Position numbers and translations under genes: made by a program | In this document: piece by piece, positions 15,425 to 30,400 of the stretch | Layout of the letters: each line of letters begins with the position of its first letter | How positions within the stretch are numbered: position 1 is the stretch's first letter | Assembly: GCA_002729235.1 (NCBI GenBank) | Contig: PBTY01000054.1 | Location: forward strand, 22,210-86,209 | From: Rickettsiales bacterium | Lineage (GTDB): Bacteria; Bacteroidota; Bacteroidia; Cytophagales; Cyclobacteriaceae | Length of the DNA: 64,000 nucleotides | Direction of reading: 5' to 3' | Notes under the pieces: model-generated | Databases searched by the model: none | Seen by the model: only the letters and a program-made list of their open reading frames with translations | Told to the model about the DNA's origin: nothing

Positions 15425-18400
15425 TTAGTGAATGATCACTAGTCGTTTTGGTTTCCATTTTTCCTCATCATTGAAGAGGTGAATGAGGTATACTCCACTT
15501 GGCAGATCCCTTGCATCCACTTCAATTTCCAACTCGCCAGGTTTCACAGCTCCTAATTTAACTTGTCGACCAACCTGATCATAGATTACCCAATCCATCG
15601 CTTGATCTGGAGCATTCTCCAACTGAACCTTAAAGGAACGATTTGCCGGGTTTGGATAAATCTCAAATTCATCAATCCCAGCGATACGATCAACTCCCGT
15701 AACTTCAGGAATAATCTTACCACTTACATCGACAGCTTTGGCTTGCAAGATGAGTCTATTTTCAACCAAAGTTCCAGTGTAAGTGCTTGGTAGATTATCC
15801 ACCTGAACAAATGCAATTACCATCAATTGGTCCGCATCATAAATTTCGGAGATTCCCCAACTAGCCTCAATTTCTGAACTACCATTGAAGAAGACCGACT
15901 GTCCTGGTGTCACTCTACCCTTATAGGTAAACCCTCCTGTACTAGGCAGCATCTTACGAAGTACATTCCTCAATGGATTTCCTCCATTTAATGCCATTAA
16001 TTCAGGATCCACAATTTCTTTCTCCACAACTGCAAACCTGAACGACAACTCCGTACCTTCCGGTAAAACGTCTCCCTGGCTAGAGTAAGTAAATGTCGTA
16101 GATATATCCAGCGTGGATGGATCCGTTCCTAATGAAATGTCACCAATAGTAAACAACGCCTGATCTAGTGCCCTACTGTTGTAGTAGTTAACCGTCCAAC
16201 CAGTCACGTCATTAAGACCTTCCAGTACCTCTTCATCATTTACGTTAACCCCAGAAATAATGGACTGTGGTTCTGAATCTACGCCATAATATGAGGATCT
16301 AGCTGCCGGATCAGATGCAGTTCTTCCATTAATATCAAGATTACCTACATAGTAATTCAACAATATGGCATCTGTTGAAATTTCAGTTGACATTCTAGAT
16401 GTAATTGAATCGATTGCCTCCACAGAAGAAGCAGAGAAATCCGAGAATTGCTCTATTAGGATAAATTTCTCCTTGTTATAGATACTGAAATCATCAAATG
16501 CAAATCCGTCCAATGGAGTTTTGTCATTCGCTATCTTATCCCCTGTAGTACTACCCAAAGCAAACCTAAATCTTATTTGTGAGTGTAGATCCGAAATACG
16601 ATGTGCCGTAGTAGCCCAACCATCTTCAGATGCGTTTGACCAGGCAAAAGCTGTCGGATTGAAATTATCCTCACTACCTGGTGCTCCACTAATCTCCTGA
16701 GTATTGTACCAATTCTTACCTGAACCCAATCCTTGTTCTTGATTGAGACGTTGATAAGAACCTACAGGCTGCCATGTTCTACCATCATCCAATGATTGTT
16801 GTAGCACTACTCCATCTGTAAATGTAAAGTCTCGAATATGAGCGAAACCGACAGTTGGATTATCCATTCCGGACAGGTCAAAGGAAGGTGAATAAACCCA
16901 GGACTGAGTACCTCCACTATAGCTCGTACCATCACCTGTTACCCAATAGCTGCCATTACCATCTGTGTTATCATCAAAACTGGCTGAGCCTATTTCCCAG
17001 GCTTGATCTCTATCCTCAAAGCCATCTGTATATTCAACAAACCAATCACCATCATCCGCTCCTTCAAACTCAAATAAGATATCATCTGTTATCACAAAAT
17101 GATCCAAAATGGTAATCGTTCTAGTCAGTTCTCCAACACAAGCAGAACCTGAGATATAAGTAACATTGATATCATAAGTGCCTGCAGAATTGAAAATAGT
17201 TGAATCAACCACCCATAGATTGTCGCGATCGACTGCCCCTTGCCCGAAGCTAGCTCCTGCTGACCAGTTAACACTTGGAACCTCCACGTATATACTATCC
17301 ACCCAATAGTTAGAAGATGTACTTGTATTGTCATCTCCAAAGGTCAAAGTTGTTCGTCTACCTTCAGTTATTCCTTCCCAACGCAACTTAGGAATTGGAC
17401 TTGTTCCAATTTCAAAGTTCATTCCAGCTTCAGCGACACACTGATTGGATGGAAGACCAGCAGGGCGATTCTTGTTATTCACACTCACTGAGAAGTGTCT
17501 GTCCCCACTAAGATTATTCGATACAGGATCAAATTCAAACCTAACCGTAGAATCACTCAAATAAGTCATTGACAAGGTATCAATTGATTCAGTGGTATTT
17601 GAGTTTAGTCCAGCTTCCCATTCGAAGGTCGCATTATTTACAGACAAGTTGGTTAGTTTAAGATCCAAAGTGATCAAGGCGTTATCACAGGCCTCGATGA
17701 CATTAAACTGTTTTGAAGGACCAAAATCACCAATGGTAGGTATTGGAGATGTTACAATAGTCACCTCAGTAGGGTTACTTGTACTACCATTAAACTCATT
17801 GGCAATTCTGTTGGTCACCTGAATCACATCCACAGTAAACTCAAAAACACCCTCATCCACAGCATTTTCCACGCCATTAACTGTTTGAACTAAGGTAAAA
17901 GTCGGGTCTATCACATCAACTGTCGTGGTAACACCAGTGTAGCTATTCACAAATAAAAACTGAGTTGTTGTATTGTTTGTGGTACTCACACCTGAATACC
18001 TGATTTCCGTAGATCCTGGGCTTACATTAAAATCACATTGAGGATCAGGATCAGAAGCAATCGGAGCATTTGGTAATGCAAATACGGTTACTGTAAATTC
18101 TTCAGCTGCACTGGTACAACCCAGGAAGTCAGGAACTCCTTGTGAATAATCAGCAGTCTGATCCACGTAAAAATTGTAAACTCCCGCACCACTAATTCCC
18201 AATTGCGCTGCACTTGCTGTAGATACCCCAGCATCCGTCGTATCAGCTAGTAGCTCAACATTGGTATCAGCATTGTACCATCTATAGATGTTATTAATTC
18301 CACTTTCACCATTTACAACCAGATTAGCGATAGCATCACCTTCATTGTAGTAAATCATATCATCAGCTCCATCTGAGACGATATTTGTTGGATCATCTCC

Positions 18401-21400
18401 AATTTCAGGCTCGTCTGGAACATCGTATATGTAGAGAACCACTGTAGCCATATCCGCTTCTTCGGTTTCACAACCAGTGAATGTGGCATTATCATCTGAG
18501 CCTCCAACTGTGCTATTTACCTGAGATATTTTAAAGGTGTATGTACCTTGTTCTTGAGCTGACATTCTCAAATCCAGATCATCTATTTGTATGGAGCCAG
18601 TCGAAGTAGTATCTGTATAAATGGCAGTGGTAGAAAGTTGCCCCCCATTAGTCACACTGTATACATTAAACCTAACCAATTCTCCTCCATTAGCAGCAGC
18701 AGTTAAACCAGATACTTCATAGATAAAATCAACTGAACCTTCACAATAACTTGCTCTATAAGTTCCGGAATCGTCTATCAAGCCGCTACTACTCACATCC
18801 GTTACAGTCGGTGTTGCCGGATCAGGACTTACTACTATATCCACTTGAAGTGTATCACTTTCACAGCCTTTAAATCCAGAAGCGGTATTGGCTTCTACAG
18901 TTTGTGTTACCCAATAGGTATATGTGGTTTTAGAAGTGACAACATTATTAAATCCGACAGCTGCTAATTCATTTCTAGTAATAAAGTTGTCATTGAATGC
19001 AGCAACATTATTAATCACTGTAGAAGAAGGAGAGGTTGTTCCATCATCCAGATACCAGTTGTATTTGGCACCTGTTAATTGAGGTGTCAGAATATTCTGA
19101 AGCTGATCTCCTGAACATAAATAATACTTGACCACACCATCCACTACTTCATCTCCATTAAATGCTTCTGCCTCTGGTGTATTTGGTATGGCATTTACAT
19201 TAATTGTGAATTTGCGGAGCTCTCCTTCACATCCACTAAACTCCGATGAACCTGATGGATAATTGTTATCGAAGTTTCTCTGAGAGACATAGAATACCAG
19301 ACTAGTGCTATCCAAAGCAGAATATGAGAAAATATTCTTTATTACGGCATCTGTTAATGTATCTGCATCCTGGAATCTAGCAACCTGAGTTTGTGTAGAA
19401 TCATAAAGAATAAAGTACGACTCTGAAGCATCCTCGGTATTCAATGTTTCATCCAGATCAATAGATAAGGTTGCAGCCACACCATCAGGCTGACAATACT
19501 CGTAGAAGTACTCCCCTGTCACACTTTTTGAATTAGAGGTATTGGTAGTTGTAGATGTTACCAAACTCTCGGCCACCACCTGATCAGGATAAGGATAGAC
19601 TTGAAGAGAAACCGTTTTGGACTCTGATTCACACCCTGAATAGCTCGAGCTATTTATTCCAATATTATCAGTGATCGTATAATAGAACGTAATATTCTGT
19701 CTACCAGTTGGTTCATTATTACCTCCAAAGAATGCGGTAGCAAGATCTAACTCTTCAGAATTAGTACCACTAATATGTGTTGATGCAATTGGACTATTTA
19801 GTAGAACATCATTGTACCAATTAATTTCCACGTTAGAACTGTATTCTGATAGGTCCACAACCAGGTTATCTACCGTTTCACCGGCACAATACTCTATAGT
19901 ATACGTTCCACTTACATCACCATCTGAATGACCTGCAAAATTCGTTTCGTCTAAAGACGGTAAATCAGGAATTTTCAATATCTGGAAATCGTAGGTAATC
20001 GTTGAAGTACACTTAGCGCTAGTCAAACTATCAGTGGCATATTCAATTCTAAATCCACCATAATCTTCTTCATTACCCGCGTTAAGACCATAAACCACTC
20101 CATCATTATCAGGGTCTGCTGGATTGAAGTTCGCTCCAGACCTCCATCCAGAGTCCACTCCATATGGCTCATATATGAGCGATATGCTATCATATCTATA
20201 AACTCTGAATGAATCTATAGCTACATTATTTTGTGTCCCTGCTGCTGAAATGATATTGACTCGTACATCAAAATCTCCGTCATCATTACAGTAGTAATCA
20301 TTTACGTTAGTAAACGACACGGTAGGATCTCTATAGATGGTGATTACTTGCTCTGACAGGTCAGTTTCTTCACTTGTCACATCATCCTCGATTACATACA
20401 CAAACAGTAACTCTTGACTATATACATCATCTACCAACAAATCTACAACTACAGTAGCCTGAGGATTGAAAACCCAGCCAGTAGTATCATTAGGATCAGA
20501 TGCCGGAATAGTGGTTAATACATCGGTAGTCACTTCTGCACCTCTAGTCTCTGTATCCGAATCATACAAATAGACTCTCACTGTTTTGAAATTAGGCTCT
20601 GAAGTGACTGCTTCTCCCGCACATTCAATACCATCTGGACAAACCATAGTTAAAGAAACTGGATCGTCATACTCACAATAATCAACTTCCTGACTAATAT
20701 CCGTGGAAAGCACTACATCAGACTCAATAACCAGGAAGTCCACCCCGTAATTAGCCGTAACTCCAGACGCAGTATTGGTCAATTGATAAATGATTGTATG
20801 AGTGCCTTTTTCAGCGGCGGATGGAATAAATTTCACTGACATACCATCTGCAGGTGCATCTGCAAAATCATCATCATTCTGATAACTCGTCAATCCATTG
20901 CCCACAAAAAGTCTAGTGTGGCCTGCAGGGAAAGAATACTTCAATGTAGTACCCGTACCATTATTAACAGCATATCCAGTTTTACTTTCACTATTCTCAA
21001 ACCTAATGATCGCAGCAGAATATTTGACCGTGGCACTCTCACAACTCAGGCCGTTTTTAGTTGTTACATAATACGTATTTACTCCAACATCTGTAGTTGC
21101 TAAACCGAGATCTGCCAAAGTCACATACAGAGTATCAAAGTTGGTAACAGCCTCATATTTAAATGACACAGTTGTAAGACCTGCATCTGAATAAAACTTA
21201 ACACTATCTCCTACATTTGGTAGCCCCACAGCAACAACAGTATCTGAAGTTAATAATCCTTCATACTTAAAGACAGTAACACCATCTCCTAGCGCATCTT
21301 CCTGAACACCGCTGGTCCACTCAAATAAATATGGATTGGTATAAGCAGGTGTAGGAATAGCCGTCACAATATCAGCTTCAGCATATGGCTCTACGGTATT

Positions 21401-24400
21401 TAGCGTAGCAAAGATTGCTCCGTCCCCTTCATTGGCTAAGTATATATTGCCGTTACCTCCAGACCTTTCTATTTGAGCGTTTGATGAAGTATTACCTGTG
21501 GCTTTGATTTGTAGCCCTGAAATGGTCATCACATCAATCGCATCTTCTGTTGGGACCTGATAAGTAATCGTTAAGATGGATGAACTAGTAAAATTTAAAG
21601 AGACATTTGCGAGATCACCAACGGACACAGAAACTGATTCAGTACCAGCAGTAGTATTGAATTGGAAATCGACAGTTCCATCATTATCAATATCTGGAAG
21701 TACTAATCTAAAGGTTCGGTTTGCGGAGGATTTTGGGCTTACAAAATCCGTTGCAATGGTTTCTGTAATGGTAATTGGGTCCAATGTGTAGAAATCACCT
21801 TCCAAACAGAAATTATTCAAGTTTGGATTGTTAAGGACTACCCCTCCGGAGGTCACATCAATTATCGTTACAGCAGATAAATTATATGGAGTTGGATCAA
21901 CTTTATCTTCAGAAACCAATAATAGGTCGTACTCGGTTCTTGGTTGTGGCAGGGTCAATGGTAGCTCTTGATCAACATTTGCTACACCATAATTTATACT
22001 CCCTTCTGCTATTGCTGAAGCAATACTTTGAGCTTTCACCTCAGCATTTGTTGCAGCAGTTCCATTTGGTACCAAGGCGTAATACAAAGTACCAACTTCA
22101 TCCAAATTCAGAGTTACTGTAAGATCCTGCCCGTACACGACAACACTATCAGAAATATTGGATAAAATATTAGGTGCTTGATCATCAAAGTCCACATCAA
22201 AGGTTGTATTCACTATAGTATTCCCAGTTAGATCTGTAACACTCTCGTCGGAGATTCCTATAGTTAGTGTATTGGTCTGGTCAGCTACAGGAGTTACATC
22301 AAACTCGTATTCATTACCTCCAAGTGAATTCAGATTACTTAGCACTCCATTCGATGTAGTAAAGTCACTCAGCTCAACCAATGTCACCGGTTCATCAAAT
22401 TGAGCACTTACCGTAAATGTGGCCTCACTCGTAGGATCATCAACCACAGTAAACTCCACTGTAGGGTTGGTATTATCGGTTGTAATGTTTGATCCACTGG
22501 TAATATCCCCTTGATTTAATTGAGTTCCACTGTTACCCGCTTTATCTGTATAATCTATTGTAAACGTGACGGGCCCGTCTGAATCATTTCTTGACACGGT
22601 ATAAACTGCCGTATACTGATCGGGAGCAATTATATTGATTGTTGGGCTATTTAATACAAGCGCACCATCATCACCTCTTACCTGAACTGTTGGTGCTTCA
22701 AAGAGGTCATCATCAAAATCCATGCTAATGGTAACGACGTTTGCAACATCCGCAGCAATACCAGTACCGTCCTCGTTTTCAGGGTCATCTCCTTTTGCTA
22801 AAGATGTGATTGCATTATCTGATGATATAGTCAAAGTAGTAATACCTGGAGCTTGAGTATCAATAATAATGTCCTTCAAATCTGCCAGCGATTGAGAATT
22901 GGCAGAGGCATAGGTAAACTCATTAGATGTAGCTATGCTTCTGGATGCCTGATCAGTGATTGTCCCTGTATTTAAAGAAAGTGCATCAACGTTAACATAA
23001 TTAAGATCAGCAGATTCATCATCAGCTTGAACGGTATATTCGAACACTAAAATCTTAGTTCCATTACCGCTGGCCAATACCGCATCCTGTGAAACAGTTG
23101 TAGCTCCAGTTGCTAAAGCAATAGAAGGTGCTGTAGCTCCGGTGGTGTAAGAAACCACCTCACTAAAGGTAACCTGAATAGGTATCAGATCACCCTCATT
23201 ATACGCTCCATTTCCAATAGAAGAAGTAACACTCAAAATGATTGGATCTGCCAAATCCGTTACTGAAATTGAGCTATTGCTGTTTGCTGTGTTTCCGGCC
23301 AAATCCTGAACTGATGTTCCGGAATAGCCCACCGTAAAGGAGGAACTTTCTGTTGAAGTAACAGCCAACGTAATTATATTATCAGTAGCAGAGCCATCTC
23401 CATTAACTCCAGATGCGGAGACAATACTAGTAGGAGTCACACCAGAACCTAATGTAAAATCACCAAATGCCACTGCAGCATCATTAACAGGCTCACTCAT
23501 AGTGATGGATACCCTATCTATTGTTCCATTGTTATCGGTATCAAATTCTTCAGCAGATACAAATGTTGGACGTACACCATCAATAATTATTTGTTTATTA
23601 GTACCCAAAGAGGCATCTACAGTTGGAAGTGGCTCTGGAAGGGTATTGATTGATGTAAGGTTACTCAAGTCTTTTATGGTCTGCTCATTTGACTGTAACG
23701 CATTATTTGCCGTATAGTCAAGGTAATCCTTATCTGTTGAGTAGTCTCCCTCACTAACCGTATAGTTAAAGAATAAGGTATCGCTATCAGTAGACGAATA
23801 ATTTACCTGCTGATCAAATGTTCCAGTCTCCAAACGAATAGTTGGTGCCAAACCAGAACCTGACACTGTTACATCTTCACTAAAAATTACCTGGATAGGA
23901 ATTAATTGACCTATTCCATAGGTACCATTACTCACTGATGAGCGTACACTTTGAACTCTAGGAGGTGCGACATCTATTAATGTACTTATTGGCGTGCTTC
24001 CTGTAGCAACGCTATTTCCAGCGATATCCTGAACATAGTTTGGTATCCCTACAATAGACGCACCATCATAAGTGATGGCTTCTGGATATGAGCCAGAAAT
24101 AGATACACTTAGAGTAACGTACTTGTCTGTTGCGCTTACATCTAATGTGTTTGAGGCAGCCGGAGCACTTCCTCCATTCTGATTGATCACATTTATAACA
24201 GATCCAGCAGCTAAATCAAAATCAGCTATTTGGAAACCAACACCGTTTACAGGCTCGCTCATCTCAATAACGATTTCGTCGATATCTCCGTCAATCGGGT
24301 TTACATCATAAAAATGCGCTTGAACGAAGTAAGGGATTACACCATCAATTATAAATTCCTTATTATTGGACAAAGATCCACTTGCCGCAGGCACTGGCAA

Positions 24401-27400
24401 CTCTAAAGAGCCTGCATTATTTTGAGGTGATTGATCATCAATAGTTCCAGACAAAGCAGTTGAACCAGAATAATCCAAATCACTTGACTCCTGTCCTGCT
24501 GAAACAGTATAATCAAATGACAACCTGGTAGTACCATCACCTCCTGAGTAGGTAGCCGTACCAGTAACTACGGTTGAAAGATCCAATGTTGGCGTACCAG
24601 TTACGTCCACAGTCTCACTAAAATCTATATAGATAGATATAGCATCACCAATAATTTTCACGCTGCTATCATCGGTTAAAGAATTCACATCCATTACGAC
24701 TGGAAGTGCCCTATCCAAAGCGGGAATATTAGTATAAAGTGGTGCTGCATTAGAACTACTAGATGCATCCCTGGTAGCCACAGAAGCATCATAAGAAACT
24801 CTGGTTGTATCAGTTCCAGGAACATCAACCGAAAGAGTAATGAACTCATCCAAAGTTTCCTGATCAAGAGTATTACCTACAGATGTGTGTGCCAAAGCCG
24901 AAGTAAGTGTTGAGTTCAATACTGAATATGCCGAAGCATTAACTGAGCTAAATCGTACACCTTCAGTAAATTCCACCACAATCTCATCAAGTCTACCATC
25001 TTCATTGATATCATACTGATAAGTTTGAACAATCAATGGCAGTGCATAATCGTATTCAATTAATGCATCAGCTGTGTCTAACAAATTACCTACTAAATCA
25101 CTTAACCCTCCCGTAAGTGGCTGAGTATAATCTACGTTAGAAGTGGCAGTACCCTCTGTATATCCAGTAACCTCAAACGTCAGCCAATCATCATCTACTT
25201 GATCACTTGAAACATATGGGTGATTAATTGTTGTTGCTAGAGCTACTGAGGCCGCACCTGAAAAAGTAAAATCATTAGGATCAACAGAAGAATCAAGAAC
25301 ATTTTCATTAAATATTACTAATATTTCATCAATAATACCATCCGGAGTACCTGTATCAAAGAAGTAAGTCCCAACAATCGTTGGCGCTGTTTGATCAATT
25401 TTCAACGTCCCGGTTCCCTGACCTGTATTTCCTGCTTCATCTGCAGCAGACACTGTTATTGTGTAAGTTCCTTCAGGCAAAGGTGTACCTCCATCAAAAG
25501 TCAATGGATCAACATCTCCATCTATAACATCGTCCGCAATATCCCAGGTATATGGACCAGATCCAGAAACTGTAGCACTATATGTCACTCCATTCACCAA
25601 TACAGAAACAGCAACATTTTCATCTACCGTGCCCGCCAATGGAGGTGTACCATCCAGCGTATTCAATGAAGTAGCAGTTACCACAGGTTTGGTTTGATCA
25701 ATGACGACAGCAGAGGAAGTTAGTGTCGTAAATTCATTAGGAGTTGGCATCGCACCATCATCGATCTTACCACTTGTATTGGTTACCTGAACAGCAATAT
25801 CTCCATCAACGCCAGCTGTAGCAATGGCCAGATTGGAAACAGTAACTCTATATGTCTGAGTATTTATTTGATCTAAGGCAAAAGACTCAGATCCACTTAA
25901 ACCATTAGCAACTAAAGCAATATCAGTCTCATCAATTCCACTAATTGGCTCATCAAATGATAATATAAATTCTAAGCTTGTAGAATTCGTTCTTGAAGTG
26001 GTTCCTGAAGCTGGGGTGCTGACAGTAATATCCAGCGTAGGTGCTTGGGTATCAGGATCAACCGTAAAATTCCAATCTCCTAGAATGGTTCCTGAGAATG
26101 CATTCCCATGTATATCAGTAAATGAATTTGCATCAATGATTACATTATAGGTTTCTCCACCAGCGAATGCATTGGTCGGGTCCAATGTTGCCACACTACT
26201 CGCGATGCTAACATTACTGGCACTGTTTGCTGAGAAACTTTGTGAGTTCACCCCATTGTTCGCCACTAGATTGATAGTACCAAAACTTGACAGCACATCT
26301 TCACTAAATGTCACCTCTATATCCTGATTGGTCAAAATTCCTGTGGTAGTTTCATCCAGAGGATTGAATAATGTGATGGTAGGCCTTTGGTTATCAACAG
26401 AAACATCTTCTGTACCTGAAGTATTTGGACTTGTATTGTCAGTACAAGATGCTTCTGGATCGTCATCTGCACTATCCGTACCACTCACCAATACGTTTAC
26501 TCCATTTGAAACTTCGACTGAACCGGCTACAATGGTGTAAGTATATTCATAGATAGAGTCTGCCGCTACAGTAGGAGCTGTGACATCAAAAGATCCTCCT
26601 CCAAATTCTGAGAAGTCAAAGGTGATATGCCTTAGATTATCGTTTTTATCGACCTTGTTATCATAATAGGCAGTAATATTATCTCCTATAGCATAAGTAC
26701 TAGACTGTCCTGATGGTGATCCAGACAAAGAAATAGCTGCAGCAGAAATAATAGGAGGTGTTGCATCACATATAATATTGAAAGCATCACTAGTAGGAGT
26801 ATTATCCAAGGCTCCACCGGATGTATTCAAAACAATTGAAGATTCAAAATAATCAAATACTATTGAATCTGCCATCTCAGTGACTCCAGCTACAAAGGTT
26901 CCGTTAGTACTTAAAGGTGTACCAGAAAGTGAAGCACCAGTGGATCCAATGGTTAGGACCTCTGAAGTAACATAATCCGCATCTCTACTACCATAAACAT
27001 CTTCAGCTTGCACTGTTACAAATGGATACATTGCAGAATTTGCTTCAGTCTCAGTTGGCTGTTGAGCAAAACCATAGTGAGTTGCCACCACCTGGAAAGT
27101 AACAGTATTACTCACATAAATACTGGTGTTATCTACATAGGAAGTGGAACCATTCCAAACTCTTACAGCTCCTGCTCCAGTTTGATTGATTTGAAATATT
27201 AGATCTGTATTATCAATAGAGCTTGCTAAATCAGTCAGGTCTGTCTTAAACCAAACTCTCAAAGCATATTCCTTATCTTGATTGGAATTGACATCAGCGA
27301 TATCCCCTTCACCTTCTGCCATTCCAGTGAATTGAATATTGGTAGAATTAATTGCATCAGCATATTCAAACTTTCCGTTTTGATCGATGAGCCCTGCTCC

Positions 27401-30400
27401 CTCTATCAACTTGGACCAATCAGTTGCTCCTCCATTAGAGAAGGTCATATTGGTGAAATTTGATTCACTTCCTCCTCCATCCATCATATTGAAATACAAA
27501 ACAGTAACTGCTTCTGATTCAGACACATACAAACTAGAAGCTGTAGTTGAAGGTGAGGTATTACATACAGACGAAGACAAATTACCTGCATTATTTTCTC
27601 CACTTCGGCTACTCTCGTAATTATATGCACAATCATCTGGTTGAATGTTATTCGCAGTAAACGAAATTGTTACACCTGCAAAATCTCTAGCTCCACCAAA
27701 CTCATCAATTGCATTTGATGAAACAATTAGGTCATAATCTCTTGGGATAACCAAAACTGAACTTGCTTCGATGGTTAAGGTGCTATCATCTGATATTACC
27801 AGATTCAACCCAGGAGATGTAACATCATAGGTAAACTGAGTTCCAGGGGTTGGACTAGTTTCATTTAACACTACTGTTCCTGAACCTCCAAATTGGATTT
27901 TCTCCGAGAAATACAAAACAATATCAGCCGGCGAAAAACTGACAGAACCATCCAATGGCGAAGAGCTTGCTAATACAGGATCTGCGCTATCGATAACCGT
28001 TTCAGTATTATCAACAATAGCATTTCCTGCCTGATCTTGCCAAAGCCCAGCTATATTTGCAATTCGCGTTCCTCCAACACCCGTATTAATCGATAATTGA
28101 TCAACAATATTTGTAATGGATATCACACTAGGATCTCCACTCGGACCACTAATTCCTAAACCAGCTGTTGTTTTTACTGTATCTTGAGTTGCAAGAATTA
28201 TATCTCCAAAATCGCTTAAATCCACAGGCCCTGATACAACAGAAACGATTTCACTAAACGTGATATCGATTCGCTCAATCAATCCATCATGATCTGCATC
28301 AAATATCTCTAAACTTGATACTTGGGGAGCAGTGTTATCCACCGTATTTTCATCACCTGCAGTAGATGAAGAAACCGAAGCTGTACTAATTGTAGTTGTT
28401 CCGGAAGAAGGTTGTGAATACCCACTTACTGAGAATTGATATTGTTCCTCTGTTGGAGAAGCATTGAACGAAACAAAAACTGAAACAGTAGCTGAAGAGT
28501 TGTCAGCTACAGAAAGTCCTCCGCTTATCGTTAGAGTCTCAGTAGCAAGTGATACAGGAGTCTCAGCAATGAATGTTGACCCACCATCTGTTGATATTCC
28601 AATCGCTTTAACATCTGTGTGATCAGTTGATGCTATTGTGATATCAATATCACTTAAGATAGTAGGTAAACCATCACCGGTTTCATCATCAATATCAAAT
28701 TGGAAAACCTGAATAGAATTAGTATTGGTGAATGAACTTCCAGATCCATCAGCATCATATGATGATGAATTAAAAAAGCCTGCTTCACTGCTAGCAACAG
28801 CAGACAAAGTTGAGTTATTTCCTGCAGTGGTTACGTCTTCTATAAGTGTGGCAGAAGCTTGTTCATTAGGTGTGCCTTCGTCATCTTCTGCAAACACATA
28901 CACATCATACGCTGTTTTGACCGACAAGCCAGTCACTACAAAATCATAAATGAAATCGGTTTCTCCACTTACATCGAAACTTCCTGCATCTTCAGGTGTT
29001 CCTGCACCTGATGATTGCCCCAATTGAATTTCAGCTATACTAGGAGCTGTAGCATTTGCCGGAACAACTACATAATACACAACACCTGCCTCATCGATAT
29101 CCGTTTCAATGGTAAAGCCAGTCGTAGTTATAGCAGAAATTTGTGGAGTACTATTTTCAAAAACTGGAGCTGATAAATCTAAACCATCCCCAGACAAATT
29201 GATGACATATGGATTAGAGCCAGCATCACTATTAGCGATTGTTAATACATCAGTATAATTAGCAGCTGCAAATGGATCAAAAGACACCGTTAAATCTTGT
29301 GATGCTCCAGGAGTTACTGTCACCGGAGAAGAATAAGGTGTTACGAGTGCATACGTAGTATCTTGAGTTAATACTGCATCTGAACTTAGAGATAAATCAG
29401 CCAGGCCTTCATTAATGATGGTAAAGGTCGTATCTGTAGATAAGCCAAATCCTGTACTAGCAAAGGTGAATGTAGAAGCATCAGCAACTGAGGCTCCAGT
29501 CTCATCATAAACAGCAATGCTAGGTGTTGTAGCTGCAGAAGAAGCAAAAGCAGTAGAGGCTATCCAATTGGACGTGTTTCCAGAATTATTGGAACCATCC
29601 ACCTCAAAATTTGTAGCAGTACCATCATAACCATTAGATGATAAGTCTGTGATGGTAACTAATCCAGTATTGTCACCTGAAGGAATTCCCTGGTTAAAGT
29701 CATAATATAGAAGTAGGGAAGCATTTGGCAATGATATCCTTGATGCTGCATTCGACCTAATTTCAGAAGCAGATCTCTCCACATCCCAAATTCTAAATTC
29801 ATCCAAATTACCATCAAGTTTATAAGACCCAGAACCAGGGTAATAGTCACCGATATAATAATTCGATGACATATCTTCACTCGCTGACGAAGATATTGTT
29901 CCTGAACCACCCATCGATTGGAGAACTCCATCAAAGTAAACCTTAATTCCCGTGACACTACCTAAACCATCATATGATATGGCTATATGATGCCATTCGT
30001 CAAAGGTCAAAGGCGAAGAACCGTTAGTCTTACTTTCCAAACTACCTCGGTAAACCACCCCAATTTGACCATCAGGTTCCAAATAAACAAATTGCTTATG
30101 GTTATCTTCATCAAGCAAATACTTTCTTGTACCTGTAGTTGTCGGATAAACCCACATCTCAATTGTAAATTGGTCAGATGACCCGCGTTGTAAGTTGCTT
30201 GCCCCAGTTATTACAATTCTATCATCAGTCCCATCAAAATCCAGTGCATTTTCTACCACATAACCTGTAACAGTAAAATCAAAAGTTGCCTCATCACCAT
30301 CATCACTGTTAATGGTCAATGTTTCAGACTCACTTACAACCGTCTCTGCCGCGGCTGTCCAATCGATATCGAATGTAGCACTACCACCAGCTGAGATTGC